A DNA stretch of 64,000 nucleotides, taken from JBOCEF01 sp047610385. GTDB taxonomy: Bacteria; Pseudomonadota; Alphaproteobacteria; Rhodobacterales; Rhodobacteraceae. The position numbers were made by a program, and so were the translations under genes. The first letter of the stretch is position 1; every line of letters begins with the position of its first letter. The notes under the pieces were generated by a model. The model made no database searches, was not told the DNA's origin, and was given only the letters and a program-made list of their open reading frames with translations. Positions 26,974 through 34,939 of the stretch are shown here, in pieces. The stretch is taken from contig JBLGAC010000016.1 in NCBI GenBank assembly GCA_047610385.1, positions 1 to 64,000 of the forward strand, given 5' to 3'.

Positions 26974-27825
26974 ATGATTTATCGCGCCCTTCTTGCCGCA
27001 ACCTTGTTGTCGGTGTTGCAGACTGTGCCTGCCCTCGCCAATGGGGTGACCAAGATCGTGCCGTCCGATGCGGCCCCCACCTACGGCAGCCCTTCGCCTG
27101 TGACCCGCCCGCGCATGTGCGAAGGCTTCGGCCCGCAGGCGCCGCGCGACATCGCGCTGGTCGGGGGCGGCAACAACCGGCGGTTCAGCATCGCGCCACC
27201 AGCGGCCAAGCTGAACCTGTGCAACATCCATTTCCACGCGCAGGCCGAACATAAAGGCCCCGGCTTTGATATCTATGCCGGGCAGGGCGACAATGGTGGT
27301 TGGCAGTGCAACGGCACCCCAGATCTGTCCGTGGCGGAGCTGGGCGACCCCGGCGCGGGTGCCTGCGGCGGCGTGAAGCCCGGCTATTCGATTGAGGTGC
27401 ACTGGGTGCATTCAAGCTGCGATGTGGCACCGGGTGAGGGGCTGGGGTCGTGCATGAACGAGTCGTGCAAAAACCCGCAGCTGCGCGTGGAAACCCAGGT
27501 GTTTCTGGTGGTGAACGACCCCAAGGCGCTCGATTTCACGAAATATGACCATAACGGGCCGATGATCGGCGGGGTGCATCAGGCCAGGACGCTGCCAAAG
27601 GGCACTGGCGATCCAGTGACGTATCTCGGCTCCACCACCGGGCCAGACTTTTCGCAGCAGATCTGCTCGCCCTACCAAGTGACCTGGAGCGTTCGGCCCC
27701 AATGCGCGAAAGTGGACATCGCCTCGTTGCACCGCTGGTGCGCGGGCAATTCCAGCCGCGAAGACCATGCCCATGGCGTGCGCCATCTGGTGACCGCGCC
27801 CACGCTGCTGGCCCCGATCCAATGA
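26974..27825 (+). CDS. Delta-class carbonic anhydrase
   Basis: This 283-residue exported protein has a signal peptide (MIYRALLAATLLSVLQTVPA, cleavage near ALA-NG). The mature chain has CEGFGPQAPRDI, the NIHFHAQAEHKGPGF block with candidate Zn-binding His residues, GYSIEVHWVHSSCDV, RVETQVFLVVND, CSPYQVTWSVRPQCAK and EDHAHGVRHLVT. This matches the delta-class carbonic anhydrase family first described from marine diatoms and now seen in bacteria. It would interconvert CO2 and bicarbonate in the periplasm. Several Cys pairs probably form disulfides. It is a single gene between a pseudogene and mrp. The start at 26974 is chosen for the signal peptide; the frame opens at 26812. Confidence 0.88.
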   Translation: MIYRALLAATLLSVLQTVPALANGVTKIVPSDAAPTYGSPSPVTRPRMCEGFGPQAPRDIALVGGGNNRRFSIAPPAAKLNLCNIHFHAQAEHKGPGFDIYAGQGDNGGWQCNGTPDLSVAELGDPGAGACGGVKPGYSIEVHWVHSSCDVAPGEGLGSCMNESCKNPQLRVETQVFLVVNDPKALDFTKYDHNGPMIGGVHQARTLPKGTGDPVTYLGSTTGPDFSQQICSPYQVTWSVRPQCAKVDIASLHRWCAGNSSREDHAHGVRHLVTAPTLLAPIQ

Positions 27826-27894
27826 CCGGCGGGTGCTGAGGGCCCCCTGATGCCCTCACCTCAGGCCGCGGCGCGCCATGCCGGGCCGCGGCGG

Positions 27895-28968
27895 TTACAC
27901 GGCGCCTTGCGTGATCAACCCGCGGGCCAGCACGCGGAACGCCTCGGCCTGTGGGCTGTCCGGGGCGGCGGCAACCACCGGCGTTCCGCCATCGCCGGCC
28001 AACCGGATCGCGAGGTCTAGCGGGATCTCCCCAAGAAACGGCAGCCCGAGCTTTTCGGCCTCAGCCCGCGCGCCGCCATGGCCAAATATATGCGCCTCAT
28101 GCCCGCATTGGGGGCAGATATAGGCGCTCATATTCTCAACAATACCAAGGATCGGGGCCTCCAGCTTGCGGAACATCGCGATGCCTTTGCGCGCATCCGC
28201 CAGCGCCACATCCTGCGGCGTGGACACAACAATGGCACCGGTCACGTCGAATTTCTGGCACAGCGACAGCTGCACGTCGCCGGTGCCGGGCGGCAGATCG
28301 ACGATCAGAACATCAAGCTGCCCCCAGTTCACCTGCGTCATCATCTGCTGCAGCGCGCCCATCAACATCGGGCCGCGCCAGATCACCGCCTCGTCCTCAG
28401 GCAGCATCAGCCCGATCGACATCATGGTGACGCCGTGCGCGACCAGCGGGCGGATGATCTTACCGTCGGAGGCGGGGCGCTCGGTCACGCCCATCATGCG
28501 CGGCTGGCTCGGCCCGTGAATGTCCGCATCCAGCAGCCCGACCCGCTTGCCCTCCATCGCCAGCGCGACGGCAAGGTTCGAAGACACGGTGGATTTGCCA
28601 ACCCCGCCCTTGCCCGACGCGACCGCGATGATCGATTTGACGCCCACCACACGGCGGGATGCCTGCGGTTTGGGGTGCCCGCCGATTTTCAGCGACGGCG
28701 GGGGGGGCGCGGCAGGGGCCGGGCCATGGGCGGTCAGGATCCCGGTGGCCTTGGTCACGCCGGGCAGGGTGCCCACGGCGGCCTCGGCGTTGGTAACCAG
28801 GTCCTGCATCATCGGCGCGCGGGCGGCCGGAACCTCAAGGATAAAGCGCGCGTGCCCACCCTCCACCATCGGCGCGCGTACGAAATCTGACGCAACGATG
28901 TCGCGGCCGGTTTCGGGGTCGATCACCCGCGACAGGGCTTTGAGGATGTCGTCAGCGGTGATGCTCAT
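27895..28968 (-). CDS. mrp: Mrp/NBP35-type Fe-S cluster carrier ATPase
   Basis: This 357-residue protein has an N-terminal FeS-assembly (DUF59/MIP18-like) domain (ADDILKALSRVIDPETGRDI) and a deviant Walker A P-loop, ASGKGGVGKSTVSSNLA, at about residue 125. DADIHGPSQPRMMG and LIVDLPPGTGD follow, and a C-terminal ICPQCGHEAHIFGHGGA with the CxxC that binds the bridging cluster. It carries Fe-S clusters to apo-targets. The start at 28968 has GGAG 8 bases ahead. Confidence 0.95.
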   Translation of the reverse strand: MSITADDILKALSRVIDPETGRDIVASDFVRAPMVEGGHARFILEVPAARAPMMQDLVTNAEAAVGTLPGVTKATGILTAHGPAPAAPPPPSLKIGGHPKPQASRRVVGVKSIIAVASGKGGVGKSTVSSNLAVALAMEGKRVGLLDADIHGPSQPRMMGVTERPASDGKIIRPLVAHGVTMMSIGLMLPEDEAVIWRGPMLMGALQQMMTQVNWGQLDVLIVDLPPGTGDVQLSLCQKFDVTGAIVVSTPQDVALADARKGIAMFRKLEAPILGIVENMSAYICPQCGHEAHIFGHGGARAEAEKLGLPFLGEIPLDLAIRLAGDGGTPVVAAAPDSPQAEAFRVLARGLITQGAV

Positions 28969-29103
28969 GTCGATGTCTCCGGGGGGTATTTGGATAGCCA
29001 AGGGGGAGGTAGGCCGAGGGGCGCCCAGGTGCAAGGGATGCAGGGCGGGGCGATGACGGGGGGCAAAGCCCCGCGCGAGGGCCGAACTGCATCCCCGCCA
29101 GGA

Positions 29104-29886
29104 TCAGATCCTCAGCTCAACCCAGATCGGCACATGGTCTGATGGTTTTTCACCACCGCGCACATGTTTGTCGATCTCCACATGCTCTAATCGGTCGGCG
29201 GCTTGGGGTGACAGCAGCAGATGATCGATGCGGATGCCGTTGTTCCGCTGCCACGCGCCCGCCTGATAGTCCCAGAATGTGTAGGCGCCGGGGGCCGGGT
29301 TGCGGTCGGTCCAGGCCTCGGTCCAGCCCTGGTTCAGGATGTGCCGGTAGGCGGCGCGGGTCTGGGGCAAAAACAGCGCGTCGTCGGTCCAGACCTCAGG
29401 CCGGGCGGCGTCGCCGGTGTGGGCGATCACGTTGTAATCCCCGGCCATGATGGCGATTTCTTCAGACGCGATCAGCGCGGCGGCGCGCAGGCGCATCCGC
29501 TCCATCCATGCGAGTTTATAATCGTATTTCGGCCCCGGCGCCGGGTTGCCATTGGGCAGATACAGGCCGCACAGCCGCACCGCCGCGTCGTCGCCGCTGA
29601 TGGTTGCTTCGATCCAGCGGGCTTGCTCGTCGCCCTCATCGCCGGGCAGGCCGCGGACCACGTCCTCAATGGGGCGGCGCGACAGGATCGCGACGCCGTT
29701 GAAGCCCTTTTGCCCATGGGTCACAAGGTTGTAGCCTGCGTCCTCAATGGGTTCGCGCGGGAAATTTTCATCAACCGATTTGATTTCCTGCAGGCAAACC
29801 GCGTCGGGCCTCGCCTCAGCCAGCCAATCCAGAAGGGCGGGAAGGCGGGCCTTGACGCCGTTGATGTTGAAGCTGGCGATTTTCAT
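29104..29886 (-). CDS. xth: Exodeoxyribonuclease III (AP endonuclease)
   Basis: This 260-residue enzyme starts MKIASFNINGVKARL, has LQEIKSVDENFP (metal-binding Glu), GLYLPNGNP, IMAGDYNVIAHTGD and ends with IRIDHLLLSPQAAD and KPSDHVPIWVEL (catalytic Asp-His). It acts in base excision repair. GAGG lies just ahead of the ATG; the upstream-extended frame is ignored. It lies 89 bp downstream of recQ on the same strand and may share its transcript. Confidence 0.96.
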   Translation of the reverse strand: MKIASFNINGVKARLPALLDWLAEARPDAVCLQEIKSVDENFPREPIEDAGYNLVTHGQKGFNGVAILSRRPIEDVVRGLPGDEGDEQARWIEATISGDDAAVRLCGLYLPNGNPAPGPKYDYKLAWMERMRLRAAALIASEEIAIMAGDYNVIAHTGDAARPEVWTDDALFLPQTRAAYRHILNQGWTEAWTDRNPAPGAYTFWDYQAGAWQRNNGIRIDHLLLSPQAADRLEHVEIDKHVRGGEKPSDHVPIWVELRI

Positions 29887-29975
29887 GAGAGGCCTCGTGC
29901 AGATTGAGGGACGTGGGGGCCGGAGGGGGGGACTCGCGCCGCGCTGCGCACGGCTCTCGCCCACCCGCCGACCCT

Positions 29976-32078
29976 TTAGGCGTCGGAGAGGTCTTCGATC
30001 AGGCGCAGGAACGTGTCGCCGAAGCGTTCGGCTTTGGCGGCGCTCATGCCTTTGACGTTGGCGATGGCGGTGAGGTCAACTGGCCGGGTCTCCGCAATCT
30101 TTGCCAGCGTCGCGTTGGTGCAGCTGAGCGGCTTGCCGGTTCCGTCCGCCCCCCGCGCCAGCGTGATCTGCGCCTCGCGCAGCGCGTCATAAAGTGGGCC
30201 GTCGCCGCGGGATGCGGCGCGGATGCGCGATTTGGGTTCCGTGGGTGACGGGCCGCCATTGATCTCAGCCAGAAATTCAGCGCCGTATTTGGTCAGCTTC
30301 GTGGCACCGACCCCGCTGCATTGCGCCAGATCATCCAAGCTCACGGGGCGCTTTTGCGCCATCTCGATCAAGGTCCGGTCCACGAAAATCACATAGGCGG
30401 GCACGCCTTGGCGTTCGGCCAGGCGGCGGCGCAGACCGCGCAGGGCGTTGAACAGGGGTTCATCTTCTTCGGACAGCATCGCGGGTGCGGCGGAGCGGGC
30501 CCCGCGGGGGCCGACGCTGGTGCCTGCGCTGGCGGCGGCGCGGATGGTGTCGCGCCGAAGCTCCAGCTTGGCCTCGCCGCGCAGCACTGGGCGGGCGATG
30601 TCGGTCAGCGCCCAGCCCAGCTTTTCGGTGACCCGCACCATGCCAAGCGCATGAAGCTGGCGCAGGATCGCCTTCCATTCTGCGGCGGAGTGTTCTTTGC
30701 CGATGCCGAACACGGACAGGTTTTCATGGCCGAACTTGCGGGTCCGGTCATCTTTTTCGCCGCGCAGCACCTTGATCACATGGCCAGCGCCGAACATCTC
30801 ATCGGTGCGGTAAATCGCCGACAGCGCCTTTTGCGCGGCCTCGGTGCCGTCGAACAGTTCGGGGGGCGTGCGGCACAGATCGCAGCCGCCGCAGGGCCCG
30901 TGGAAATCATCGCCGAAATAGCGCAGCAGGTTTTCACGCCGGCATTTCGTGGCCTCGGCCAGCCGCAGCAGAGCATCAAGGCGTTCATAATCCGCGCGCT
31001 TACGCTCAGCCGGGGACGGGCTTTCATCAATGCGGGCGCGTTGCAGCCGGAAATCATCGTCGCCATACAGCGTCAGGGTGTCGGCGGGGGCGCCGTCGCG
31101 GCCTGCGCGGCCGATCTCCTGATAATATGCCTCCATGGATTTGGGCAGATCAGCGTGGGCGACCCAGCGGATGTCGGGCTTATCGACGCCCATGCCAAAG
31201 GCGACGGTGGCGCAGATCACCAGATCGTCTTCGCGCTGGAACCGGTCCTGCACGTTGGACCGGACCTCAGCTTGCAGGCCTGCGTGATAGGCCAGCGCCG
31301 GGATGCCTGCGTCGCTGATCGCCTTGGCCAGCACCTCAGTCTTGTTGCGCGAGGAGCAATAGACGATGCCCGCCTGACCCTTGCGCGCCTTGACGAAGGT
31401 CATCAGTTGCTGGCGCGGAGAGATTTTCGGCTCAAAGGCCAGAAACAGGTTGGGCCGGTCGAACCCGTGCAGGAACACCGCTGGCGGGGCGCGGAACAAC
31501 CGGCGGGAGATTTCTTCGCGGGTTTCTTCGTCCGCAGTGGCGGTGAAGGCGGTGATCTGCACATCGCCCAATGCGTCGCGCAGATCGCCGATGCGCAGAT
31601 AGTCGGGCCGGAAATCATGGCCCCACTGGCTGACGCAATGGGCTTCGTCCACCGCGATCATGTTGACGCCGATGCGCCGCAGCAAGGCGCCGACATAGGG
31701 CAGGCGTTCGGGCGCGAGATACAAAAGCCGCAGCGTTCCGGCCTCAAGCTCCGCATGGACGCGCTCGTTTTCCTCAGGCGTGTTGTTCGATGTCAGCGCC
31801 CCCGCTGAGACGCCTGCGCTGAGCAGCGCGGCCACCTGATCGCGCATCAACGCAATCAACGGCGAGATCACCACCGTCACCCCGGTTTCACGCGCCAAGG
31901 CGGGCAGCTGGAAGCACAGCGATTTGCCGCCCCCCGTTGGCATAATCGCCAGCACGTCGCGGCCCGCGAGGATCGCCTCAACGATTTCCTGCTGGCCGGG
32001 GCGAAAGCCGTCGAAACCGAAGACGGAGCGGAGAAGGGTGGAGAGATCCTGCATGGGGCGCGTCAGCTCAGCTTTCAT
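29976..32078 (-). CDS. recQ: ATP-dependent DNA helicase RecQ
   Basis: About 700 residues. Walker A is MPTGGGKSLCFQLPAL, the DEAH box is VDEAHCVSQWGHDFRPDY, and GRAGRDG is motif VI. The Zn-binding region has CRRENLLRYFGD and CGGCDLC, followed by a winged-helix RQC domain. Two HRDC-like domains follow (LFNALRGLRRRLAERQGVPA and LYDALREAQITLARGADGTG). Deinococcus RecQ also has more than one HRDC. The start is uncertain: the ATG at 32078 lies in a 14-bp repeat without a clear ribosome site, and the ATG at 32054 is an alternative. Role: recombination repair. Confidence 0.96.
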   Translation of the reverse strand: MKAELTRPMQDLSTLLRSVFGFDGFRPGQQEIVEAILAGRDVLAIMPTGGGKSLCFQLPALARETGVTVVISPLIALMRDQVAALLSAGVSAGALTSNNTPEENERVHAELEAGTLRLLYLAPERLPYVGALLRRIGVNMIAVDEAHCVSQWGHDFRPDYLRIGDLRDALGDVQITAFTATADEETREEISRRLFRAPPAVFLHGFDRPNLFLAFEPKISPRQQLMTFVKARKGQAGIVYCSSRNKTEVLAKAISDAGIPALAYHAGLQAEVRSNVQDRFQREDDLVICATVAFGMGVDKPDIRWVAHADLPKSMEAYYQEIGRAGRDGAPADTLTLYGDDDFRLQRARIDESPSPAERKRADYERLDALLRLAEATKCRRENLLRYFGDDFHGPCGGCDLCRTPPELFDGTEAAQKALSAIYRTDEMFGAGHVIKVLRGEKDDRTRKFGHENLSVFGIGKEHSAAEWKAILRQLHALGMVRVTEKLGWALTDIARPVLRGEAKLELRRDTIRAAASAGTSVGPRGARSAAPAMLSEEDEPLFNALRGLRRRLAERQGVPAYVIFVDRTLIEMAQKRPVSLDDLAQCSGVGATKLTKYGAEFLAEINGGPSPTEPKSRIRAASRGDGPLYDALREAQITLARGADGTGKPLSCTNATLAKIAETRPVDLTAIANVKGMSAAKAERFGDTFLRLIEDLSDA

Positions 32079-32123
32079 GGTGCGTCGGGCATGGTGCGTC
32101 GGGCATGGTGCGTCGGGCATGGG
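32076..32123. repeat. 14-bp tandem repeat at the recQ start
   Basis: Three exact copies and a partial fourth of CATGGTGCGTCGGG. On the minus strand each copy carries an ATG. As 14 is not a multiple of three, successive ATGs change frame; those at 32078 and 32120 are in the recQ frame. Copy-number change would alter the recQ leader and possible starts. Confidence 0.9.
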
Positions 32124-32320
32124 TCTGCGGTTTGGCGCGGACGATAGACGACGCGGCGGGTGGGCGCCATGGGCGGGGGGCCGCACGCAGCCCTTTGCGC
32201 TTGTCGCCCCGTGGGGTGGGGCTTACGGTCGGGCCAACGCGGCGCCGGGTTCCTTGGCGTCCCCAAGACGAACGCCGCCCGACCGCCATGGTTCGGGCCG
32301 CGATGTGCAAGAGGCCGAGA

Positions 32321-33196
32321 ATGAGCATCAAGACGGTGGGAGTGGTCGGCGCCGGCCAGATGGGCAACGGCATCGCGCATGTCTTCGCGTTGGCGGGATA
32401 TGAGGTGCGGCTGCACGATGTGAACGCCGCGCAGATCGACGCAGCGATCACGAAAATCTCAGCCAACATGGACCGGCAGGTCGGCAAGGGCCAGATTGAG
32501 GCAGGTGAGAAAGCCGCCGCCATCGCGCGCATCACCGCAGCGCCAGACGTGGCCGATTGCGGCGCGACTGATCTGGTGATCGAAGCGGCGACGGAAAACG
32601 AGGCGGTGAAGCACAAGATCTTTGCATCCCTCGCGCCCCATCTGCTGCCGCACACGATCCTGACGTCGAACACATCGTCGATCTCGATCACGCGGTTGGC
32701 GTCGGCCACTGACCGGCCTGAGCGGTTCATGGGGTTCCATTTCATGAATCCCGTGCCGCTGATGCAGCTGGTCGAATTGATCCGCGGCATCGCCACGGAT
32801 AAGGAAACCTACGACACGCTGTTTGCAGTGGTTGAACGTCTGGGCAAGACCGCCGCGTCGGCCGAAGATTTCCCCGCCTTCATCGTCAACCGCATCCTGC
32901 TGCCGATGATCAACGAGGCGGTGTATACTTTGTATGAGGGCGTCGGCACCGTCACCAGCATCGACAAAGCCATGCGTCTTGGCGCGAACCATCCGATGGG
33001 GCCGCTGCAATTGGCCGATTTCATCGGGCTCGACGTCTGTCTTGCGATCATGGAAGTGCTGCACAAGGGGCTGTCGGACACCAAATACCGGCCCTGTCCG
33101 CTGCTGGTGAAATATGTTGAGGCCGGCTGGCTGGGCCGCAAATCGGGCCGCGGCTTTTACGATTACCGCGGTGAGACGCCGGTTCCCACGCGCTGA
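32321..33196 (+). CDS. 3-hydroxybutyryl-CoA dehydrogenase
   Basis: This 291-residue enzyme belongs to the 3-hydroxyacyl-CoA dehydrogenase family. The NAD-binding GVVGAGQMGNGIAHVFA is at the N-terminus. TSNTSSISITRLA, the catalytic His in MGFHFMNPVPLMQLVE, and the C-terminal dimer domain (FIVNRILLPMINEA, MGPLQLADFIGLDV, GRGFYDYRG) follow. It oxidises 3-hydroxybutyryl-CoA to acetoacetyl-CoA with NAD(P). AGAGG lies about 7 bases before the start at 32321; the open frame upstream is not family-like. It is divergent from recQ. Confidence 0.94.
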   Translation: MSIKTVGVVGAGQMGNGIAHVFALAGYEVRLHDVNAAQIDAAITKISANMDRQVGKGQIEAGEKAAAIARITAAPDVADCGATDLVIEAATENEAVKHKIFASLAPHLLPHTILTSNTSSISITRLASATDRPERFMGFHFMNPVPLMQLVELIRGIATDKETYDTLFAVVERLGKTAASAEDFPAFIVNRILLPMINEAVYTLYEGVGTVTSIDKAMRLGANHPMGPLQLADFIGLDVCLAIMEVLHKGLSDTKYRPCPLLVKYVEAGWLGRKSGRGFYDYRGETPVPTR

Positions 33197-33207
33197 ACCT
33201 GGCCATG

Positions 33208-33235
33208 GCGGCGATCACGAATCTGTGATCGCCGC
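33208..33235 (+). terminator. Hairpin after the dehydrogenase gene
   Basis: A perfect 11-bp stem GCGGCGATCAC / GTGATCGCCGC with a 6-base loop lies 12 bases after the stop. It lacks a T-run, so it may be a Rho-aided end or a 3' stabiliser. Confidence 0.55.
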
Positions 33236-33366
33236 GGTCTGTGGATGTGATTTGCGTTTTGCGCCAAAGCGGAAACAATCTTTCCACGCTAAAGTGGCTG
33301 TGATCATCCATCTGGTGTGCCTAACTAAGGCGCAGATCAATGCCGCCCACTCTGGAAGGAATATTC

Positions 33367-33942
33367 ATGCGCATCGCCGCCCTCGCATTCGCCGCCGCCG
33401 GTCTCTTTGCCGCTCTTCCCGCGGCTGCTGAGCCTTACAAGCTCGACAAGTCCCATGCCACGGTGATCTTCACTGTCGGGCATTTGGGCTTTTCCACGGT
33501 CCACGGGTTTTTCCGCGCCTTTGACGCCGACATCAACTTTGACCCGGACAGCATGGAAACCTCGTCGGTGAACTTCACCATCGACGCCGCGTCCGTGGAC
33601 ACGCTGTGGGAAGCGCGCGACAAGCATGTGAAATCCAAGGATTTCCTGAACATTGAGGCGTATCCCACCATCACCTTCGTGTCGAAAAAGATCGTGCTGA
33701 CATCGGCTGAGACCGCGACCGTCACCGGCGATCTGACCATCATCGGCCAGACCCACGAAGAAACCTTCGACGTGGTGATGAACAAATTCGGCCCCTCGCC
33801 GTTCAATCCGGCCCTGCAAATCGCCGGTTTCAAGATCAATGGCGTGATCGACCGCACCAAATACGGCATGGGCTATGGTGCCCCGGCGATTGGCGGATCC
33901 ATCGGCCTGCGTGTGGATCTGGAGATGAGCCCCGCCTCCTGA
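33367..33942 (+). CDS. YceI-family periplasmic protein
   Basis: This 191-residue protein has a signal peptide (MRIAALAFAAAGLFAALPAA, cleavage near AAA-EP) and a lipocalin-like YceI fold: YKLDKSHATVIFTVGHLGFS, VNFTIDAASVDTLWEARDKH, FLNIEAYPTITFVSKKI and RTKYGMGYGAP. Family members bind isoprenoid lipids such as polyprenoid quinones. GGAAGGA lies 6 bases before the ATG at 33367, which also gives the signal peptide. A cytochrome b561 gene follows 71 bp on, a common pairing that suggests a shared redox or membrane role. Confidence 0.93.
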   Translation: MRIAALAFAAAGLFAALPAAAEPYKLDKSHATVIFTVGHLGFSTVHGFFRAFDADINFDPDSMETSSVNFTIDAASVDTLWEARDKHVKSKDFLNIEAYPTITFVSKKIVLTSAETATVTGDLTIIGQTHEETFDVVMNKFGPSPFNPALQIAGFKINGVIDRTKYGMGYGAPAIGGSIGLRVDLEMSPAS

Positions 33943-33959
33943 TCGCCACGCATGCTTTG

Positions 33960-33983
33960 CCGGGGGGCCGCGCGGCCCCCCGG
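33960..33983. terminator. GC hairpin between yceI-type gene and cytochrome b561
   Basis: CCGGGGGGCC-GCGC-GGCCCCCCGG is a perfect 10-bp stem palindrome without a T-run. It may lower readthrough or stabilise mRNA between the two genes. Confidence 0.5.
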
Positions 33984-34013
33984 TCATCTGCCAAGCTACT
34001 GAGAGGTCCGGCC

Positions 34014-34586
34014 ATGCCCCCGTTCCGCAACACAGTCCGCGTCTGGGGGTGGCCCGCACGCATCCTGCACTGGGCGATGGCAGGCCTGATCCTTTTCATG
34101 CTGGGCCTGGGCTTTTACACCGCTGAAATCGTCACCGACATGTACGAACAGTTCGGCCTTGTGCAAATCCACAAAAGCTGGGGCTTCGTTGCCTTCGCGC
34201 TGGGCCTTTTGCGGCTTGGTTGGCGCTTGGTAAACCCGTCGCCCGCCATGCCCGCGCACATGCCAGTCCATGAACGCCTGGTCGCCCATGCGGGCCATTG
34301 GCTGCTGTACGCGCTGATGATCGGGATGCCGCTGTCGGGATGGCTGATGGCCAGCGCGTCAACGCTGCAGGAAATGTACAGCATCAAAAACATGGTCTTT
34401 GGCATGTTTGAATTGCCCGATCCGTTTCAGCCGGGCAGCGCGGGTCTGGAAGAATTTTTCGGTGCCGTGCATTTCTGGTGCGCGATCACCCTGATCGTGG
34501 TGCTGGTCGGCCACGCGGCAGCGGGACTGAAGCATCACTTCATCAACCGCGATGATGTTCTGCGGCGGATGACCTCCGGCCTCTGA
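34014..34586 (+). CDS. Cytochrome b561 family protein
   Basis: This 190-residue membrane protein has four membrane helices with His residues placed as haem ligands: RILHWAMAGLILFMLGLG (helix 1), LVQIHKSWGFVAFALGLLRL (helix 2), HAGHWLLYALMIGMPLSGWL (helix 3) and HFWCAITLIVVLVGHAAAGL (helix 4). The family moves electrons across the inner membrane, for example between quinone and periplasmic partners. The ATG at 34014 follows GAGAGGTCC. A strong terminator follows the gene. Confidence 0.93.
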   Translation: MPPFRNTVRVWGWPARILHWAMAGLILFMLGLGFYTAEIVTDMYEQFGLVQIHKSWGFVAFALGLLRLGWRLVNPSPAMPAHMPVHERLVAHAGHWLLYALMIGMPLSGWLMASASTLQEMYSIKNMVFGMFELPDPFQPGSAGLEEFFGAVHFWCAITLIVVLVGHAAAGLKHHFINRDDVLRRMTSGL

Positions 34587-34621
34587 CCTGGCGCGCTGCG
34601 GCGTGGGCCAAAAACGGAAAA

Positions 34622-34662
34622 GAACCCTGCGCCGGGGAAGCGCAGGGTTCCTTTGGTTTTTT
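34622..34662 (+). terminator. Rho-independent terminator after cytochrome b561
   Basis: An 11-bp stem GAACCCTGCGC / GCGCAGGGTTC with a 7-base loop is followed by CTTTGGTTTTTT. It ends the yceI-type/b561 transcript. Confidence 0.92.
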
Positions 34663-34939
34663 GCGTGGCTCAAGGTAGCGATCCGCTTGACGTCCATCCT
34701 GTGGCGGGACAGACGAGAACGGCAGATCACCGCGTTGGGCCGTAAAAAACCGGGTCTAAATTCGGACGACCCATTCCGTATCAACCGGTCATTCGTGGCG
34801 CAACGAAGGCCCGTGACCTCCTTCGTTGCAAGAGGCATGCAGGGAACAGCCTCCGAACGGTCGATAAGATTATATTGCCGATAATCGGGGGGATCCACAT
34901 ACCCATGGTTGGGTATCGACAGCAGATTGTAGGAAAAAT

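Noticed and set aside
30321..31808. Plus-strand open frame of 495 codons
   Set aside because: It is antisense to recQ, whose helicase motifs are all present; the long frame comes from high GC.
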